Shown here in pieces: positions 18,769 through 27,822 of a stretch of DNA of 64,000 nucleotides. The notes under the pieces are model-generated. The model had not been told where the DNA came from and made no database searches. It worked only from the letters and a program-made list of their open reading frames with translations. Location of the stretch: the NCBI GenBank assembly GCA_016704435.1, contig JADJAB010000003.1, forward strand, positions 380,200 through 444,199, given 5' to 3'. A program made the translations under genes and the position numbers. Each line of letters begins with the position of its first letter. Positions within the stretch are counted from its first letter, which is position 1. This DNA is from Rhodobacter sp. Its GTDB lineage: Bacteria; Pseudomonadota; Alphaproteobacteria; Rhodobacterales; Rhodobacteraceae.

Positions 18769-18983
18769 CACAGGGCTCCTTCATGTTCCGTTGCCGTCAT
18801 TAGACCGAACTATCCTGCCGGGCACAAATGGCAAAAGGCGACTTGACACAAATGATCGTGAAAGATGCGCGGCGTCGCTCCTCGTCGCTCCGCGACCGAC
18901 GAAGCGGCGGTCTTGCCGTTGCACGCTGGCCGCGCGACACTACATGCCACCCGACGCGCTGCCTGAAAGCTGCCTGAACACCA

Positions 18984-19568
18984 ATGACCAGACCCACCGC
19001 AGATACGCTCGCCGCCGCCGCAAAGGCCGCCACAAGAACCACCGGGAAGACCGGCGGCCTGCCGCCCGTGCATCTGTGGAACCCGCCGTTCTGCGGCGAC
19101 ATCGACATGCGGATCGCCCGCGACGGCACCTGGTTCTACCTTGGCACCCCGATCGGCCGCGCGCCGCTGGTCAAGCTGTTCTCGTCGATCCTGAAGCTGG
19201 AGAAGGGCAAGTATTTCCTTGTCACCCCGGTCGAGAAGGTCGGCATCACGGTCGATGACGCGCCGCTTCTGGCGGTGGACTTCGACGCCTCCGGCACCGG
19301 CCGCGACCAGTGCCTGAGCTTCACCACGAAGACCGAGGACGAGGCCACCGCCGGCCCCGGCCATCCGATCCGGGTGGAGCGCGCCGAGGATGGCGAGCCT
19401 TCGCCCTATGTGCTGGTCCGCAGCAACCTCTGGGCGCTGATCGACCGCAAATCATTCTACCGGCTTGTCGAATTGGGTTGCCATGAGGTCCATGAGGGCG
19501 CTAGCTGGTTCGGCCTCTGGTCCGGGGGGCAGTTCTTTCCGGTCATCCCATCGTCCGAGCTGCCGTAA
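18984..19568 (+). CDS. DUF1285 domain protein
   Basis: 194 residues with the DUF1285 signatures PPVHLWNPPFCGDIDMRIAR, DGTWFYLGTPIGRAPLVKLF and FFPVIPSSEL. The domain is of unknown function but travels with moxR in Rhodobacterales, here divergently across a 215-base gap (18769-18983). That gap holds a TTGACA-like hexamer and no gene. No signal peptide or membrane segment is seen. The start codon lacks a strong ribosome site, but homology begins near it. Confidence 0.85.
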   Translation: MTRPTADTLAAAAKAATRTTGKTGGLPPVHLWNPPFCGDIDMRIARDGTWFYLGTPIGRAPLVKLFSSILKLEKGKYFLVTPVEKVGITVDDAPLLAVDFDASGTGRDQCLSFTTKTEDEATAGPGHPIRVERAEDGEPSPYVLVRSNLWALIDRKSFYRLVELGCHEVHEGASWFGLWSGGQFFPVIPSSELP

Positions 19569-19590
19569 GCACCCCCAAGATCACCCCTGA

Positions 19591-20373
19591 ATGCCCCGTT
19601 TCGCCGCAAATCTCACGCTGCTCTTTACCGAAGTGCCCATGCTGGACCGTCCAGACTGGGCCCGTCGCTGCGGCTTCGACGGGGTCGAGGTGCTGTTTCC
19701 CTATGACCTTCCGGTGGCCGAGTGGGAGCGCGCGCTGGCCGGAATGCCTCTGGCGCTGATCAATGCGCCGCCCGGCGACTGGGCCTCGGGCGACCGCGGC
19801 TTTGCCGCAAGGCCGGGCTATGAGACCGCCTTCCGCGACAGTTTCCTGCGCGCCGCAGATTATGCCGCGCGGCTGGGGGCGGGAAGGGTGCATGTGATGG
19901 CCGGCGTCGCCAAGGGCCCGCAGGCCGAAGCGACCTATGTCGAGAACCTGGCCTGGGCCGCAGCCCAGGCGCCCGACCTGCGGATTTGCCTGGAGCCGCT
20001 GAACCCCGACGACATGCCGGGCTATTTCCTGAACGATTTCGATCAGGCGGCGCGGATACTGGACGATCTTGGCCATGACCGGATCGGGTTGCAGTTCGAC
20101 CTGTGGCACGCCGCGCGCCTGCATGGCGATGCCACGACGGTCTGGGAGGCGCATCGCGGCCACATCAACCATGTGCAGATCGCAGGCTTTCCTGCCCGGC
20201 ACGAACCCGGCGGCGGCGGCTTTTCGCTGCCTGCCCTGTGTGATGCGGTGGATCTGTTGGACGGTGTCTGGATCGCGGCCGAGTACCGCCCTGCCAAGGG
20301 CACCGCACAGGGCCTGGGCTGGCTGGCCGCTCTGAAATCGCGCGGCACTCTGATCGGCGGGCAAGCGGGATGA
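19591..20373 (+). CDS. hyi: Hydroxypyruvate isomerase (TIM barrel)
   Basis: 260 residues. The pattern of a Hyi sugar-isomerase TIM barrel is clear: MPRFAANLTLLFTEVPMLDR at the start, GFDGVEVLFPYD, HVMAGVAKGP, then ICLEPLNPDDMPGYFLND with the metal-binding Glu, LQFDLWHAARLHGD, and the final IAAEYRPAKGT. It interconverts hydroxypyruvate and tartronate semialdehyde, a step from glyoxylate toward glycerate. The window also has glycolate oxidase and ureidoglycolate lyase, both glyoxylate producers, though not in the same operon. A 6-bp C/G hairpin at 20389-20405 follows the stop. Confidence 0.87.
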   Translation: MPRFAANLTLLFTEVPMLDRPDWARRCGFDGVEVLFPYDLPVAEWERALAGMPLALINAPPGDWASGDRGFAARPGYETAFRDSFLRAADYAARLGAGRVHVMAGVAKGPQAEATYVENLAWAAAQAPDLRICLEPLNPDDMPGYFLNDFDQAARILDDLGHDRIGLQFDLWHAARLHGDATTVWEAHRGHINHVQIAGFPARHEPGGGGFSLPALCDAVDLLDGVWIAAEYRPAKGTAQGLGWLAALKSRGTLIGGQAG

Positions 20374-20662
20374 GGCAGAGCGGGCTTGCCCCCCATCGAG
20401 GGGGGACGCGCCCGCGTTGCCACGGACTGCGGTACCAAGAACGCGCCGATCCGGCCCCGATTCGGGACATGAATGTCAGTGGCCCTGCCGCCAATCCGGC
20501 CTCCCTCTCTGCCATACGTTTGCCAGACGCAATGCAGACGCAATGCAGACCGCATTTTTTGTTGTATTTCAGCCAGTTGATCTTGCGATCACCGCCCCGC
20601 CCTTGCCCGCACCCTCTGCATCCGTAATATGCCATCCGAAGACCAGCCAAAGGACGCCTGGA
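20374..20662. repeat. Intergenic stretch with an 11-base tandem repeat
   Basis: No gene is seen. The unit CAGACGCAATG occurs twice in tandem plus five bases at 20524-20550, followed by an AT-rich run (GCATTTTTTGTTGTATTT) that could be a promoter for the following small gene. The CCCCCC-ATCGA-GGGGGG hairpin at 20389-20405 may end hyi transcription. Confidence 0.5.
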
Positions 20663-20848
20663 ATGAGCATCGAAGCCCCCGAGACCCAGACCGTCACCAC
20701 CTGGAAAGTGGCCTGCGACGGCGGCGAGGGAACCCTGGGTCATCCCCGCGTCTGGCTGACCATCCCGCATGGCACCGGCTTTGTCGAATGCGGCTACTGC
20801 GACAAGCGCTACGTCATCGACCGCGACCACGCCCACGACGATCACTGA
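20663..20848 (+). CDS. Small zinc-finger protein, zf-CHCC / NDUFS6-like
   Basis: 61 residues. VACDGGEGTLGHPRVWLTI followed by FVECGYCDKRYVID gives the C...H...C-x2-C zinc pattern of the zf-CHCC family, related to mitochondrial complex I subunit NDUFS6. In alphaproteobacteria such proteins are small conserved accessory proteins, probably of respiratory complex I; the role here is inferred from the family. It lies 85 bases ahead of polA on the same strand. Confidence 0.82.
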   Translation: MSIEAPETQTVTTWKVACDGGEGTLGHPRVWLTIPHGTGFVECGYCDKRYVIDRDHAHDDH

Positions 20849-20933
20849 CACCGACGCGCCGGCGCGACCGCCCTCAGGCTAGCCGCGGCCCCCTCTTCGT
20901 GCCATATCTGGCCCGAACCAAAGGGGGCAGCGC

Positions 20934-23909
20934 ATGACGTTCGGCAAGGGCCATCACCTTCACCTCATCGACGGCTCAGCCTATATCTTCCGCGCCTACC
21001 ACGCCCTGCCACCCTTGACGCGCAAGTCCGACGGCCTTCCGGTCGGCGCTGTCGCTGGCTTTTGCAACATCCTGTGGAACGAGATTTCCACCGACAAGCG
21101 CAAGGGCGCGGCCACTCATATCGCGGTGATCTTCGACCATTCGTCGAAGACCTTCCGCAACGAGATCTACCCCGACTACAAGGCCAACCGCCCGCCACCC
21201 CCCGAAGACCTGCGCCCGCAATTCCCGCTGACCCGCGAGGCCACCCGCGCCTTCAACGTCGCCTGCATCGAAACCCCGGGGTTCGAGGCCGACGACATCA
21301 TCGCCACCCTCGCCAAAGCCGCGGTCGAAGCGGGCGGCAGCTGCACCATCATCTCGTCCGACAAAGACCTGATGCAGCTGGTCCGCCCCGGCGTCGACAT
21401 GTTCGACCCGATGAAGACCAAGGCGATCGGCCCCGACGAGGTGTTCGACAAGTTCGGCGTGACGCCTGACAAGGTGATTGATATCCAATCGCTTGCCGGC
21501 GACAGCACCGACAACGTGCCCGGCGCGCCCGGCATCGGGCTGAAGACGGCGGCCCTGCTCATCCAGGAATACGGCGACCTCGATACCCTGCTGGCGCGGG
21601 CCGCCGAGATCAAGCAACCCAAACGCCGCGAGGCGCTGGAAGCCAACGCCGACCTGATCCACATCTCGCGCCAACTGGTCACGCTGAAGGATGACACGCC
21701 GCTGGACGTGCCACTGGATGACCTGGAAATCACCCCGCCAGACCCCGAAAAGCTGCTCGGCTTCCTGACCGGGATGGAATTCCGGTCGATCACCCGCCGC
21801 GTCGCCGAACGGCTGGGCGTCGATGTTCCGGCGATCGAGGCCGCGCCCGACGACAAGGCGCAGCCGCAGCAAGAGGCGCCGAAGATCCCCTTCGACACCG
21901 CCGCCCATACCGCCATCCGCGACCCCGAGACGCTGGCCCGATGGATCGCCCGCATCCGCGAGGTCGGCCATGTCGCCGTCGATACCGAAACCACCAGCCT
22001 GGACGAGATGCGCGCCGAGCTTGTCGGCATTTCCCTTTGCGTGGATGCCGGCCAGGCCGCCTATATCCCGCTCGGCCACCGGCAAGGCGGCGGCGACCTC
22101 TTCGGCTCCACCGACCTCATCGACGGCCAGCTGGACCTGACCGCAACGCTTGCCGCGCTGAAACCGGTTCTGGAAGACCCCGCGATCCTCAAGATCGGCC
22201 AGAACATGAAATACGACTGGAAGATCTTCGCCCGCCACGGCATCCACATCACGCCTTTCGACGACACCATGCTGATGAGCTATGCCATGCATGCCGGCCT
22301 GAACAACCACGGGATGGACACGCTGTCCGACCTCTACCTCGGCCACCAGCCGATCCCGATCAAACCCCTTCTCGGCAGCGGCAAGGGCCAGATCACTTTC
22401 GACCGCGTGGGGCTGGATGACGCGGTGAAATACGCCGCCGAAGATGCCGACATCACCCTGCGCCTGTGGCAGCTGTTCAAGCCGCAACTGCACCGCGCCC
22501 GTGTCACCACGGTTTACGAGACCCTCGAGCGCCCGCTGGTGCCGGTGCTGGCCGACATGGAAATGGCCGGCATCACTGTCGACCGCGACACGCTGTCGCG
22601 CATGTCCAACGCCTTCGCGCAGAAACTGGCGCAATATGAGGACGAAATCCACGACATCGCAGGCGAGAAATTCAACGTCGGCTCGCCCAAGCAACTGGGC
22701 GAGATCCTGTTCGACCGGCTGCAGATCCCCGGCGGGACGCAAGGCAAGACCGGCGCCTATGCCACCGGCGCCGATATTCTGGAAGACATCACCACGCTGG
22801 AAGACAGCCACCCCCAGGGCGCGCGGCTGGCGGCCAAGGTGCTGGACTGGCGGCAGATTTCCAAGCTGAAGTCGACCTATACCGATGCGCTGCAACTGGC
22901 GATCAACCCCGATACCGGCCGCGTCCATACCAGCTATTCCATCGCGGGGGCCAACACCGGGCGGCTGGCCTCGACCGACCCGAACCTGCAGAACATCCCC
23001 GTGCGCACCGAAGAAGGCCGCCGCATCCGCGAGGCTTTTGTCGCGCCGCCCGGCCGGGTGCTGGTCTCTCTGGACTATTCCCAGATCGAACTGCGCATAT
23101 TGGCCCACATCGCCGATATCCCCGAACTGCAGCAGGCCTTCCGCGACGGCCTCGACATCCACGCCCTGACCGCGTCCGAGATGTTCAACGTGCCCCTTGA
23201 CCAGATGACCCCCGACATCCGCCGCAAGGCCAAGGCGATCAACTTCGGCGTCATCTACGGCATTTCGGGCTTCGGCCTTGCGCGCAACCTGCGCATCCCG
23301 CGCACCGAGGCGCAGGGCTTCATCGACCGCTATTTCGAACGCTTCCCCGGCATCAAGGACTACATGTCCGAAACGATCAAATTCGCCCAGGGCAATGGCT
23401 TTGTGCAGACCCTTTTCGGTCGGAAAATCCACACCCCCGAGATCAACGCCAAAGGCCCCGGCGCCGGTTTCGCCAAACGCGCCGCGATCAACGCGCCCAT
23501 CCAGGGCACCGCCGCCGACGTCATCCGCCGCGCCATGATCCGCATGCCCGCAGCGATCAAAGGCATCGACGCCATGATGCTGCTGCAAGTCCACGACGAA
23601 CTCCTGTTTGAGGTGGCCGAGGATGCCACCGACAACTGCGCCCCCCGCGACAAGCCGCCCGAGCCGCCCCCGGTGCCGAAAAAGAAAGGACCGGGGGGCC
23701 GGCGGGGGTTGTGGCTGTGGCGGGGATGCGGAAAACAAACAGGGCGACCCCGGGGGGGACGCCACCACGCGGGGCCCGGGGGGGGGGGGGGCCCGGGGGG
23801 GGGCCACTGGCAGCCTTGGACAAAATCGCTTCGGGCGATGGGCCGGGGAAAAGGATCGGGCGCCCTTCAGACGATACCGCCAGCGCCCTTCGACCGATCC
23901 GGTCGCTGA
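20934..23909 (+). CDS. polA: DNA polymerase I, with corrupted 3' end
   Basis: The authentic reading runs from 20934 (AGGGGG ribosome site) to about 23635, roughly 900 residues. A 5'-nuclease domain (HLIDGSAYIFRAYHALPP) comes first. A proofreading exonuclease keeps its acidic residues (VAVDTETTSLDEM; NMKYDWKIF; YAAEDADIT). The polymerase has motif A (LVSLDYSQIELRILAHI), motif B (RRKAKAINFGVIYGISGFG) and motif C (LLQVHDELLFEV). After EVAEDA the expected last 30-odd residues are replaced by unrelated G-rich sequence reading to a chance stop at 23909. polA function needs that end, so the break is probably an assembly fault. Confidence 0.9.
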   Translation: MTFGKGHHLHLIDGSAYIFRAYHALPPLTRKSDGLPVGAVAGFCNILWNEISTDKRKGAATHIAVIFDHSSKTFRNEIYPDYKANRPPPPEDLRPQFPLTREATRAFNVACIETPGFEADDIIATLAKAAVEAGGSCTIISSDKDLMQLVRPGVDMFDPMKTKAIGPDEVFDKFGVTPDKVIDIQSLAGDSTDNVPGAPGIGLKTAALLIQEYGDLDTLLARAAEIKQPKRREALEANADLIHISRQLVTLKDDTPLDVPLDDLEITPPDPEKLLGFLTGMEFRSITRRVAERLGVDVPAIEAAPDDKAQPQQEAPKIPFDTAAHTAIRDPETLARWIARIREVGHVAVDTETTSLDEMRAELVGISLCVDAGQAAYIPLGHRQGGGDLFGSTDLIDGQLDLTATLAALKPVLEDPAILKIGQNMKYDWKIFARHGIHITPFDDTMLMSYAMHAGLNNHGMDTLSDLYLGHQPIPIKPLLGSGKGQITFDRVGLDDAVKYAAEDADITLRLWQLFKPQLHRARVTTVYETLERPLVPVLADMEMAGITVDRDTLSRMSNAFAQKLAQYEDEIHDIAGEKFNVGSPKQLGEILFDRLQIPGGTQGKTGAYATGADILEDITTLEDSHPQGARLAAKVLDWRQISKLKSTYTDALQLAINPDTGRVHTSYSIAGANTGRLASTDPNLQNIPVRTEEGRRIREAFVAPPGRVLVSLDYSQIELRILAHIADIPELQQAFRDGLDIHALTASEMFNVPLDQMTPDIRRKAKAINFGVIYGISGFGLARNLRIPRTEAQGFIDRYFERFPGIKDYMSETIKFAQGNGFVQTLFGRKIHTPEINAKGPGAGFAKRAAINAPIQGTAADVIRRAMIRMPAAIKGIDAMMLLQVHDELLFEVAEDATDNCAPRDKPPEPPPVPKKKGPGGRRGLWLWRGCGKQTGRPRGGRHHAGPGGGGGPGGGHWQPWTKSLRAMGRGKGSGALQTIPPAPFDRSGR
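23640..23806. other. Corrupted poly-G stretch, probable assembly artefact
   Basis: About 165 bases joining the truncated polA to the truncated dioxygenase. They contain G runs of 7 (23752-23758), 14 (23778-23791) and 9 (23795-23803) bases and short C/G blocks unlike anything else in the window. No homology is visible in any frame. Runs of G are the typical output of two-colour sequencers when the signal is lost, so this reads as a low-quality contig join. Confidence 0.65.
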
Positions 23910-24403
23910 TCGACAGCCATGCGCTGCCCGGTGCCCGGTTGGTGCGGGTCGTCTGGTTTTCCAAGGGCGATACCACAAATTGGGGCGTCCCCTGGCATCA
24001 AGACCGGGTGATCGCCGTCAATGCCCGCGCTGACCGCCCGGGCTTCGCCAATTGGTCCCAAAAGGCCGGTATCTGGCATTGCGACCCCCCCACATCCCTT
24101 TTGCACCGGATGCGCTTCGTTCGCGTCCATCTCGATGATGCCGATGATGAGAATGGAGCGATGCAGATTGCCCTCGGCAGCCACCGAGAAGGCATCATCC
24201 CGGAAGGGCAATCCGAGGCGGTTACCGCTCGCCATCTCGTCGAAATCTGCACAGCGTCGCGTGGAGACGTGCAGGTTCTTCCCATGTTGACCCTGCACCG
24301 CTCGCTTCCCGCCCGAAGCCCTGCGCCGCGACGGGCCATCCGCCTCGATTACGCCGCCGAAGACCTGCCGCATCCTTTGCGCTGGTCGTTGGACACCGAA
24401 TGA
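23807..24403 (+). CDS. PhyH-family (phytanoyl-CoA dioxygenase-like) protein, 5' end missing
   Basis: About 198 residues with family similarity. VVWFSKGDTTNWGVPWHQDR supplies the H-x-D iron ligands, RVHLDDADDENGAMQIALGS the core strands, and LTLHRSLPA the distal His. It is probably an Fe(II)/2-oxoglutarate oxygenase; the substrate is unknown. The start is lost in the poly-G join, and perhaps 20-40 N-terminal residues are absent. The stop overlaps the next start (ATGA), so the gene was likely functional in the real genome. Confidence 0.7.
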   Translation: MAALDKIASGDGPGKRIGRPSDDTASALRPIRSLIDSHALPGARLVRVVWFSKGDTTNWGVPWHQDRVIAVNARADRPGFANWSQKAGIWHCDPPTSLLHRMRFVRVHLDDADDENGAMQIALGSHREGIIPEGQSEAVTARHLVEICTASRGDVQVLPMLTLHRSLPARSPAPRRAIRLDYAAEDLPHPLRWSLDTE

Positions 24404-24760
24404 TTCCCGACTGGCCCGCCCTCAAATCCTTCGCCCTGTCGCTGGACTTGCCCCAAGTCACCCTCGCGCACCCCTGGGGCAACGAGGCGCTGAAGGCGCA
24501 TGGCAGGATGTGGTGCTGGTGGTCGCCTTACGTCGATGCCGCCGTCTTTCGCGCCGACAAGCAGGAACGCGGGATGCTGCTAGAGGCCGATCCGCAGACC
24601 TTTACCCTCCACCCGCATTATCAGGCCCACAACCTGATCCTGGTCCGCGCGGGCCATATCGATCCCCGATTGGGCCCGATCCCGCCTGATCCAGGACTGG
24701 CTCACCGCAGCGCCGAAACGCTGGCTGAAGGACTGGGACGCCGCCCGCCCTTCTGGCTGA
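24400..24760 (+). CDS. MmcQ/YjbR family protein (one-base frameshift)
   Basis: The first frame reads FALSLDLPQVTLAHPWGNEA, then GRMWCWWSPYVDAAVFRAD and HNLILVRAGHIDP. It shifts at a CCCC run near 24663-24666. The other frame then gives DWARSRLIQDWLTAAPKRWL and ends at 24760. One extra C explains the break. The joined product of about 120 residues matches YjbR-type small proteins with a CyaY-like fold, sometimes called DNA-binding; the function is uncertain. Its ATG overlaps the dioxygenase stop. Confidence 0.75.
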
Positions 24761-24762
24761 AT

Positions 24763-24807
24763 TCATCTTGGACCAAATACTCCGGGGGTGCGGGGGCTGG
24801 CCCCCGC
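24763..24807. repeat. Dispersed repeat family A, copy 3, with hairpin
   Basis: CATCTTGGACCAAATACTCC and a G-run match copy 1 at 8766. A perfect hairpin, GCGGGGGC-TG-GCCCCCGC (24790-24807), follows. It lies between the convergent YjbR and HIT genes and probably works as a terminator as well. Confidence 0.65.
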
Positions 24808-24819
24808 TGCCGAAACCCG

Positions 24820-25200
24820 TCAGGCCCTGACCAGCATCGGCCCCAGCGGACGACCGCCCAGAATGTGCAGGTGGTAATGCGGCACTTCCTGATGGCCATG
24901 CGCACCGGCGTTGGCAATCACCCGAAAGCCGTCGGCGTTCAGGCCGACCGTCTCGCAGACCTTGGCGCAGGTGCGGTGGAAATCGGCGATCTCCTCGGCA
25001 GTCGCAACGGCCGCAAAATGCGCGAAATCGACATAGGCGCCCTTCGGGATCACCAGAACATGCACCGGCGCCTGCGGGACGATGTCGTGGAACGCCAGCG
25101 TATGGGCGCTGTCCAGCACCGTCTTGTTGGGGATCTCGCCGCGCAGGATGCGGGCGAAAATGTTTGAAGGGTCGTAGGTCCAGGGTGCGTTTTCAGCCAT
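24820..25200 (-). CDS. HIT family (HinT-like) nucleotide hydrolase
   Basis: 126 residues with the histidine triad HYHLHILGG (H108, H110, H112) and the family's N-terminal NIFARILRGEIPNKTV. HinT proteins hydrolyse purine nucleoside phosphoramidates and act as small cytoplasmic dimers. The length is standard. It is convergent with the YjbR gene and 5 bases downstream of the glycosyltransferase remnant on the same strand. Confidence 0.94.
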   Translation of the reverse strand: MAENAPWTYDPSNIFARILRGEIPNKTVLDSAHTLAFHDIVPQAPVHVLVIPKGAYVDFAHFAAVATAEEIADFHRTCAKVCETVGLNADGFRVIANAGAHGHQEVPHYHLHILGGRPLGPMLVRA

Positions 25201-25205
25201 GTGTC

Positions 25206-26776
25206 TCAGTCCACAAACAGGTATTCGGTCGCCGCGATTTCCCGCGCCTTTTCCACCGGGATGTCAAGAAAATCGGCCAGCGGAGTGGTGTTTTCATCCA
25301 CCGGCGGCCTCGCAGCGATGGTGTGAAAGCCGTTGGGAACCGCGCAGCCGGTCGCTTTCGAACTCGTGCACAATCGGCGGATGGTCGGCAACAGCCGGTC
25401 CACCGCCTCGGGCGGGGTCTGGTCCGGCCAGCCCGACCCGCCGCGCATGGCCCACCAGATAGTCATCGGTGAAGTCGCACTCGATCTCCAGCAGGCGCAC
25501 CTTGGCGCGGTCATTGTAGAAATCCTGCATCAACTCGGTCGAGGCAGGGTCGATGCAGAAGATCAGCCGGTCGGTCTGCCAGTAATCGAACAACATCCGC
25601 ACCAGCGCCCGGCGATGCCGGGTGCGTTTTTCCAGGTTCGACTGGATGCCGCCCAGGTCGGGAAGTGCGGCGTCCGCCTCGTTGAAGACATAGTCCATCG
25701 CCGGCAGGTTGGTCACCGTGCGCACCCGTTCGACCAGCCGCTTGGCGACATGCCATTTCTTGCAGGTCACCATCATCAGCGTGCGCTCGCGGCCGATGCT
25801 GGTTTCCGTTTCCCAGAACCGCGGCGCGAATCGGCGCCCGACGCGGCCCCGCCCGGTCAGGAACTTGAACAGGCTGCGGCCTTCGTTCGAGATCTGGAAA
25901 TGCACCCCCGTGGCCGAACAAAGCTCTCCCAGCCGATCCTTCAACTCCTTCGCGTCGGGGCTGATCTTGCGGGCGAACAGGTAATCCTGGCTCAACAGAA
26001 GGTCGTAGTTGTCGTTGTAGAAGGTCACCGGCATGCCATAGTCGGTGAACATCAGAAAGGTCAGCGTGCGGGTCCGGATCTCGCTTTCCGGCACCAGATG
26101 GCGCACGATGGTCTGGAAAAAGGTCTCGTCCGGGATCCATGTGGTGCGGAAAAACCGCATCACATCCGGGCGCTTGGACGAAATCCAGCACCCACTCGAC
26201 CGTGCGACGGCGCAGGCACCACCACTGGCTGCCGATCTGCATCACCAGATCTGCCGGCACCTTGCGCGCCAGCCCCAGCCGCTTTTGCCACTCCATCGAG
26301 CGGTAGAACCAGTCCTTGTGGGTCCGTTCGTTGAAAAAGTGCCGGTAGATCAGCCGCTCTTCCTTGATCCCGGTCTTGATCCAGTCGGAATTGTAGAAGT
26401 CGAAGCTTTCGATGTAGTCGACATCCTCGCGGTCCAGGAAGGCGCGGGCGTATTCGGCGGACTTGATCGGCATGCAGTCGCCCGACAGCATGTAGAAATG
26501 CGTCGCGCGGGGGAAGGCCGCCTCGGCGGCGTTCAGCGCCAGGAGCGTGGCTTCGACCAGGCTCCACGCGCCCCAGCCGCATCTTACCCGCCGCTTGGCG
26601 AAGACGACCGAGGGGTTATCGCACAGGGCAGAGCGGATCCTCTCGAAATCCTCGCGCCTGGCATTGCCGTCGAAGTGAATCGCGATGAAATCGCCGGCCG
26701 CCGTCAGACGCTCGGCCTGGGCGATGATCCCGTCAGGATCCTTGTGACACAGAAGGATGTAGGCGATCTTGGCCAT
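25206..26776 (-). CDS. Core-2/I-branching type glycosyltransferase with DUF5928-like C-terminus, frameshifted
   Basis: Rebuilt length is about 523 residues. The N-terminal frame (MAKIAYILLCHKDPDGIIAQ, GWGAWSLVEATLLALNAAE, FYMLSGDCMPIKSAEYARAF) is a beta-1,6-N-acetylglucosaminyltransferase-like domain. It breaks near 26176, where one extra base hides VKRPDVMRFFRTTWIPDE. The second frame carries the C-terminal domain to about 25420. The end (PPEAVDRLLPTIRR, VHEFESDRLR, PNGFHTIAARPP) needs up to three more changes between 25340 and 25420. The damage is heavier than in neighbouring genes, so part could be real. It is divergent from a sulfotransferase, suggesting a joint role in surface polysaccharide. 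Confidence 0.72.
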
Positions 26777-26925
26777 GATTTCGTGGTGTCGGTCGCGCCT
26801 CGGCTGCTCACTGTTTCCTTAAAGTGCTTTATGCTTGCTTGAAAAGCCAAAGTTTCTTTGCTTTTTTGCGATCCATTGGTTCCAGAGCAGAAAAAATCGC
26901 CCGCAGAGGCAGGAGTGTAGTGATC

Positions 26926-27744
26926 ATGGGGTTCCCCGGCACCTGGATGACGGAAAGCGAAAGCGTGGTTTACCGCGTGGTGCCGAAGTGCGCCTGCTCG
27001 ACCATCGGGCAGATCATGTTCTACTCGGACCATGGGAAGTTCTTCGATGGCGACATCCACGATGCCATGGCCGGCATGCACAAATGGGCGATCGAGACCA
27101 GCCAGCCGCTGATCGAGAAGAACGTCAAGACCCACAAATCCTATTCCTTCACCTGCGTGCGCAACCCCTATACCCGCATCCTCAGCTCGTTCTTCGACAA
27201 GATCTGCGGCGTCCAGCGCAACGCCAAACGCTATCGCGGCAACCTGGTGCCGCTTCTGGTGCAGAAATACGGGGTCGAGGTTGGCGGCACCGACGGCAAG
27301 GAGGAATTCGACCAGATCAAGTCGTTCCGCCGCTTCCTGCTGTTCGCCCGCGACACCATCCGCTTCAAGAAGCCGATGGAGCCTGACATCCACTGGTCGG
27401 CAATGGCGGGGCATATCAGCACCTTCATCGTCAACGGCGGCCGCTACGACCACGTATTCTTCACCGAGGATTTCAACGACGGCATGCAGACGGTGCTGGA
27501 CAACATCAAGGTCAAGCACAAGGTCGACCTGAAGACGATTCCGCGCTTCAACGAGAGCGAAGGCCACGGACCGGCCCGCGCGCATCCGGTCGAGGATTAC
27601 TTCGACGACCTGTCGATGCATATCGTCTGGGAAATCTACCGACGCGACTTCCAGCTGTTCAAATACGATTTCGAGAACCCGGCCAACAAGATGCCGAAAG
27701 GCCCGGTCGATCTGGCCGAGGTTCACGCCAAGCTCGGCGATTGA
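26926..27744 (+). CDS. Sulfotransferase family 2 protein
   Basis: 272 residues. YRVVPKCACSTIGQIMFY is the 5'-phosphosulfate loop and SFTCVRNPYTRILSSFFDKI the 3'-phosphate site of PAPS-dependent carbohydrate sulfotransferases. It would transfer sulfate from PAPS to a sugar. The ATG at 26926 is preferred because GCAGGAG lies ten bases upstream; the frame is open from 26824 but that part has no homology. The 149-base gap to the divergent glycosyltransferase is AT-rich and must hold both promoters. The pair suggests a sulfated glycan. Confidence 0.85.
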   Translation: MGFPGTWMTESESVVYRVVPKCACSTIGQIMFYSDHGKFFDGDIHDAMAGMHKWAIETSQPLIEKNVKTHKSYSFTCVRNPYTRILSSFFDKICGVQRNAKRYRGNLVPLLVQKYGVEVGGTDGKEEFDQIKSFRRFLLFARDTIRFKKPMEPDIHWSAMAGHISTFIVNGGRYDHVFFTEDFNDGMQTVLDNIKVKHKVDLKTIPRFNESEGHGPARAHPVEDYFDDLSMHIVWEIYRRDFQLFKYDFENPANKMPKGPVDLAEVHAKLGD

Positions 27745-27757
27745 GGCGCACCAGGAC

Positions 27758-27793
27758 CCTTCGAAGGATTTTGCAGATTTCTTCGCAGAAATC
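27758..27793. repeat. Dispersed double-hairpin repeat family B, copy 1
   Basis: CCTTCGAAGG (27758-27767) is followed by GATTTC-TTCGCA-GAAATC (27776-27793). The same pairing is found near 44420 and 53484. It lies between the convergent sulfotransferase and puuD genes, so it may serve as a terminator. Confidence 0.7.
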
Positions 27794-27822
27794 CGGGGCG
27801 CACGGGCAGCAGCGGATGCGCC

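Noticed and set aside
20524..20550. Iterons of a replication origin
   Set aside because: Only two units, no nearby DnaA box or rep gene.
23640..23806. G-quadruplex or phase-variation tract
   Set aside because: The G runs coincide with loss of homology in both flanking genes, which favours an assembly fault over biology.
20976..23978. A 1,000-codon open frame on the minus strand opposite polA
   Set aside because: polA has strong catalytic motifs on the plus strand; the antisense frame has no recognisable domain.
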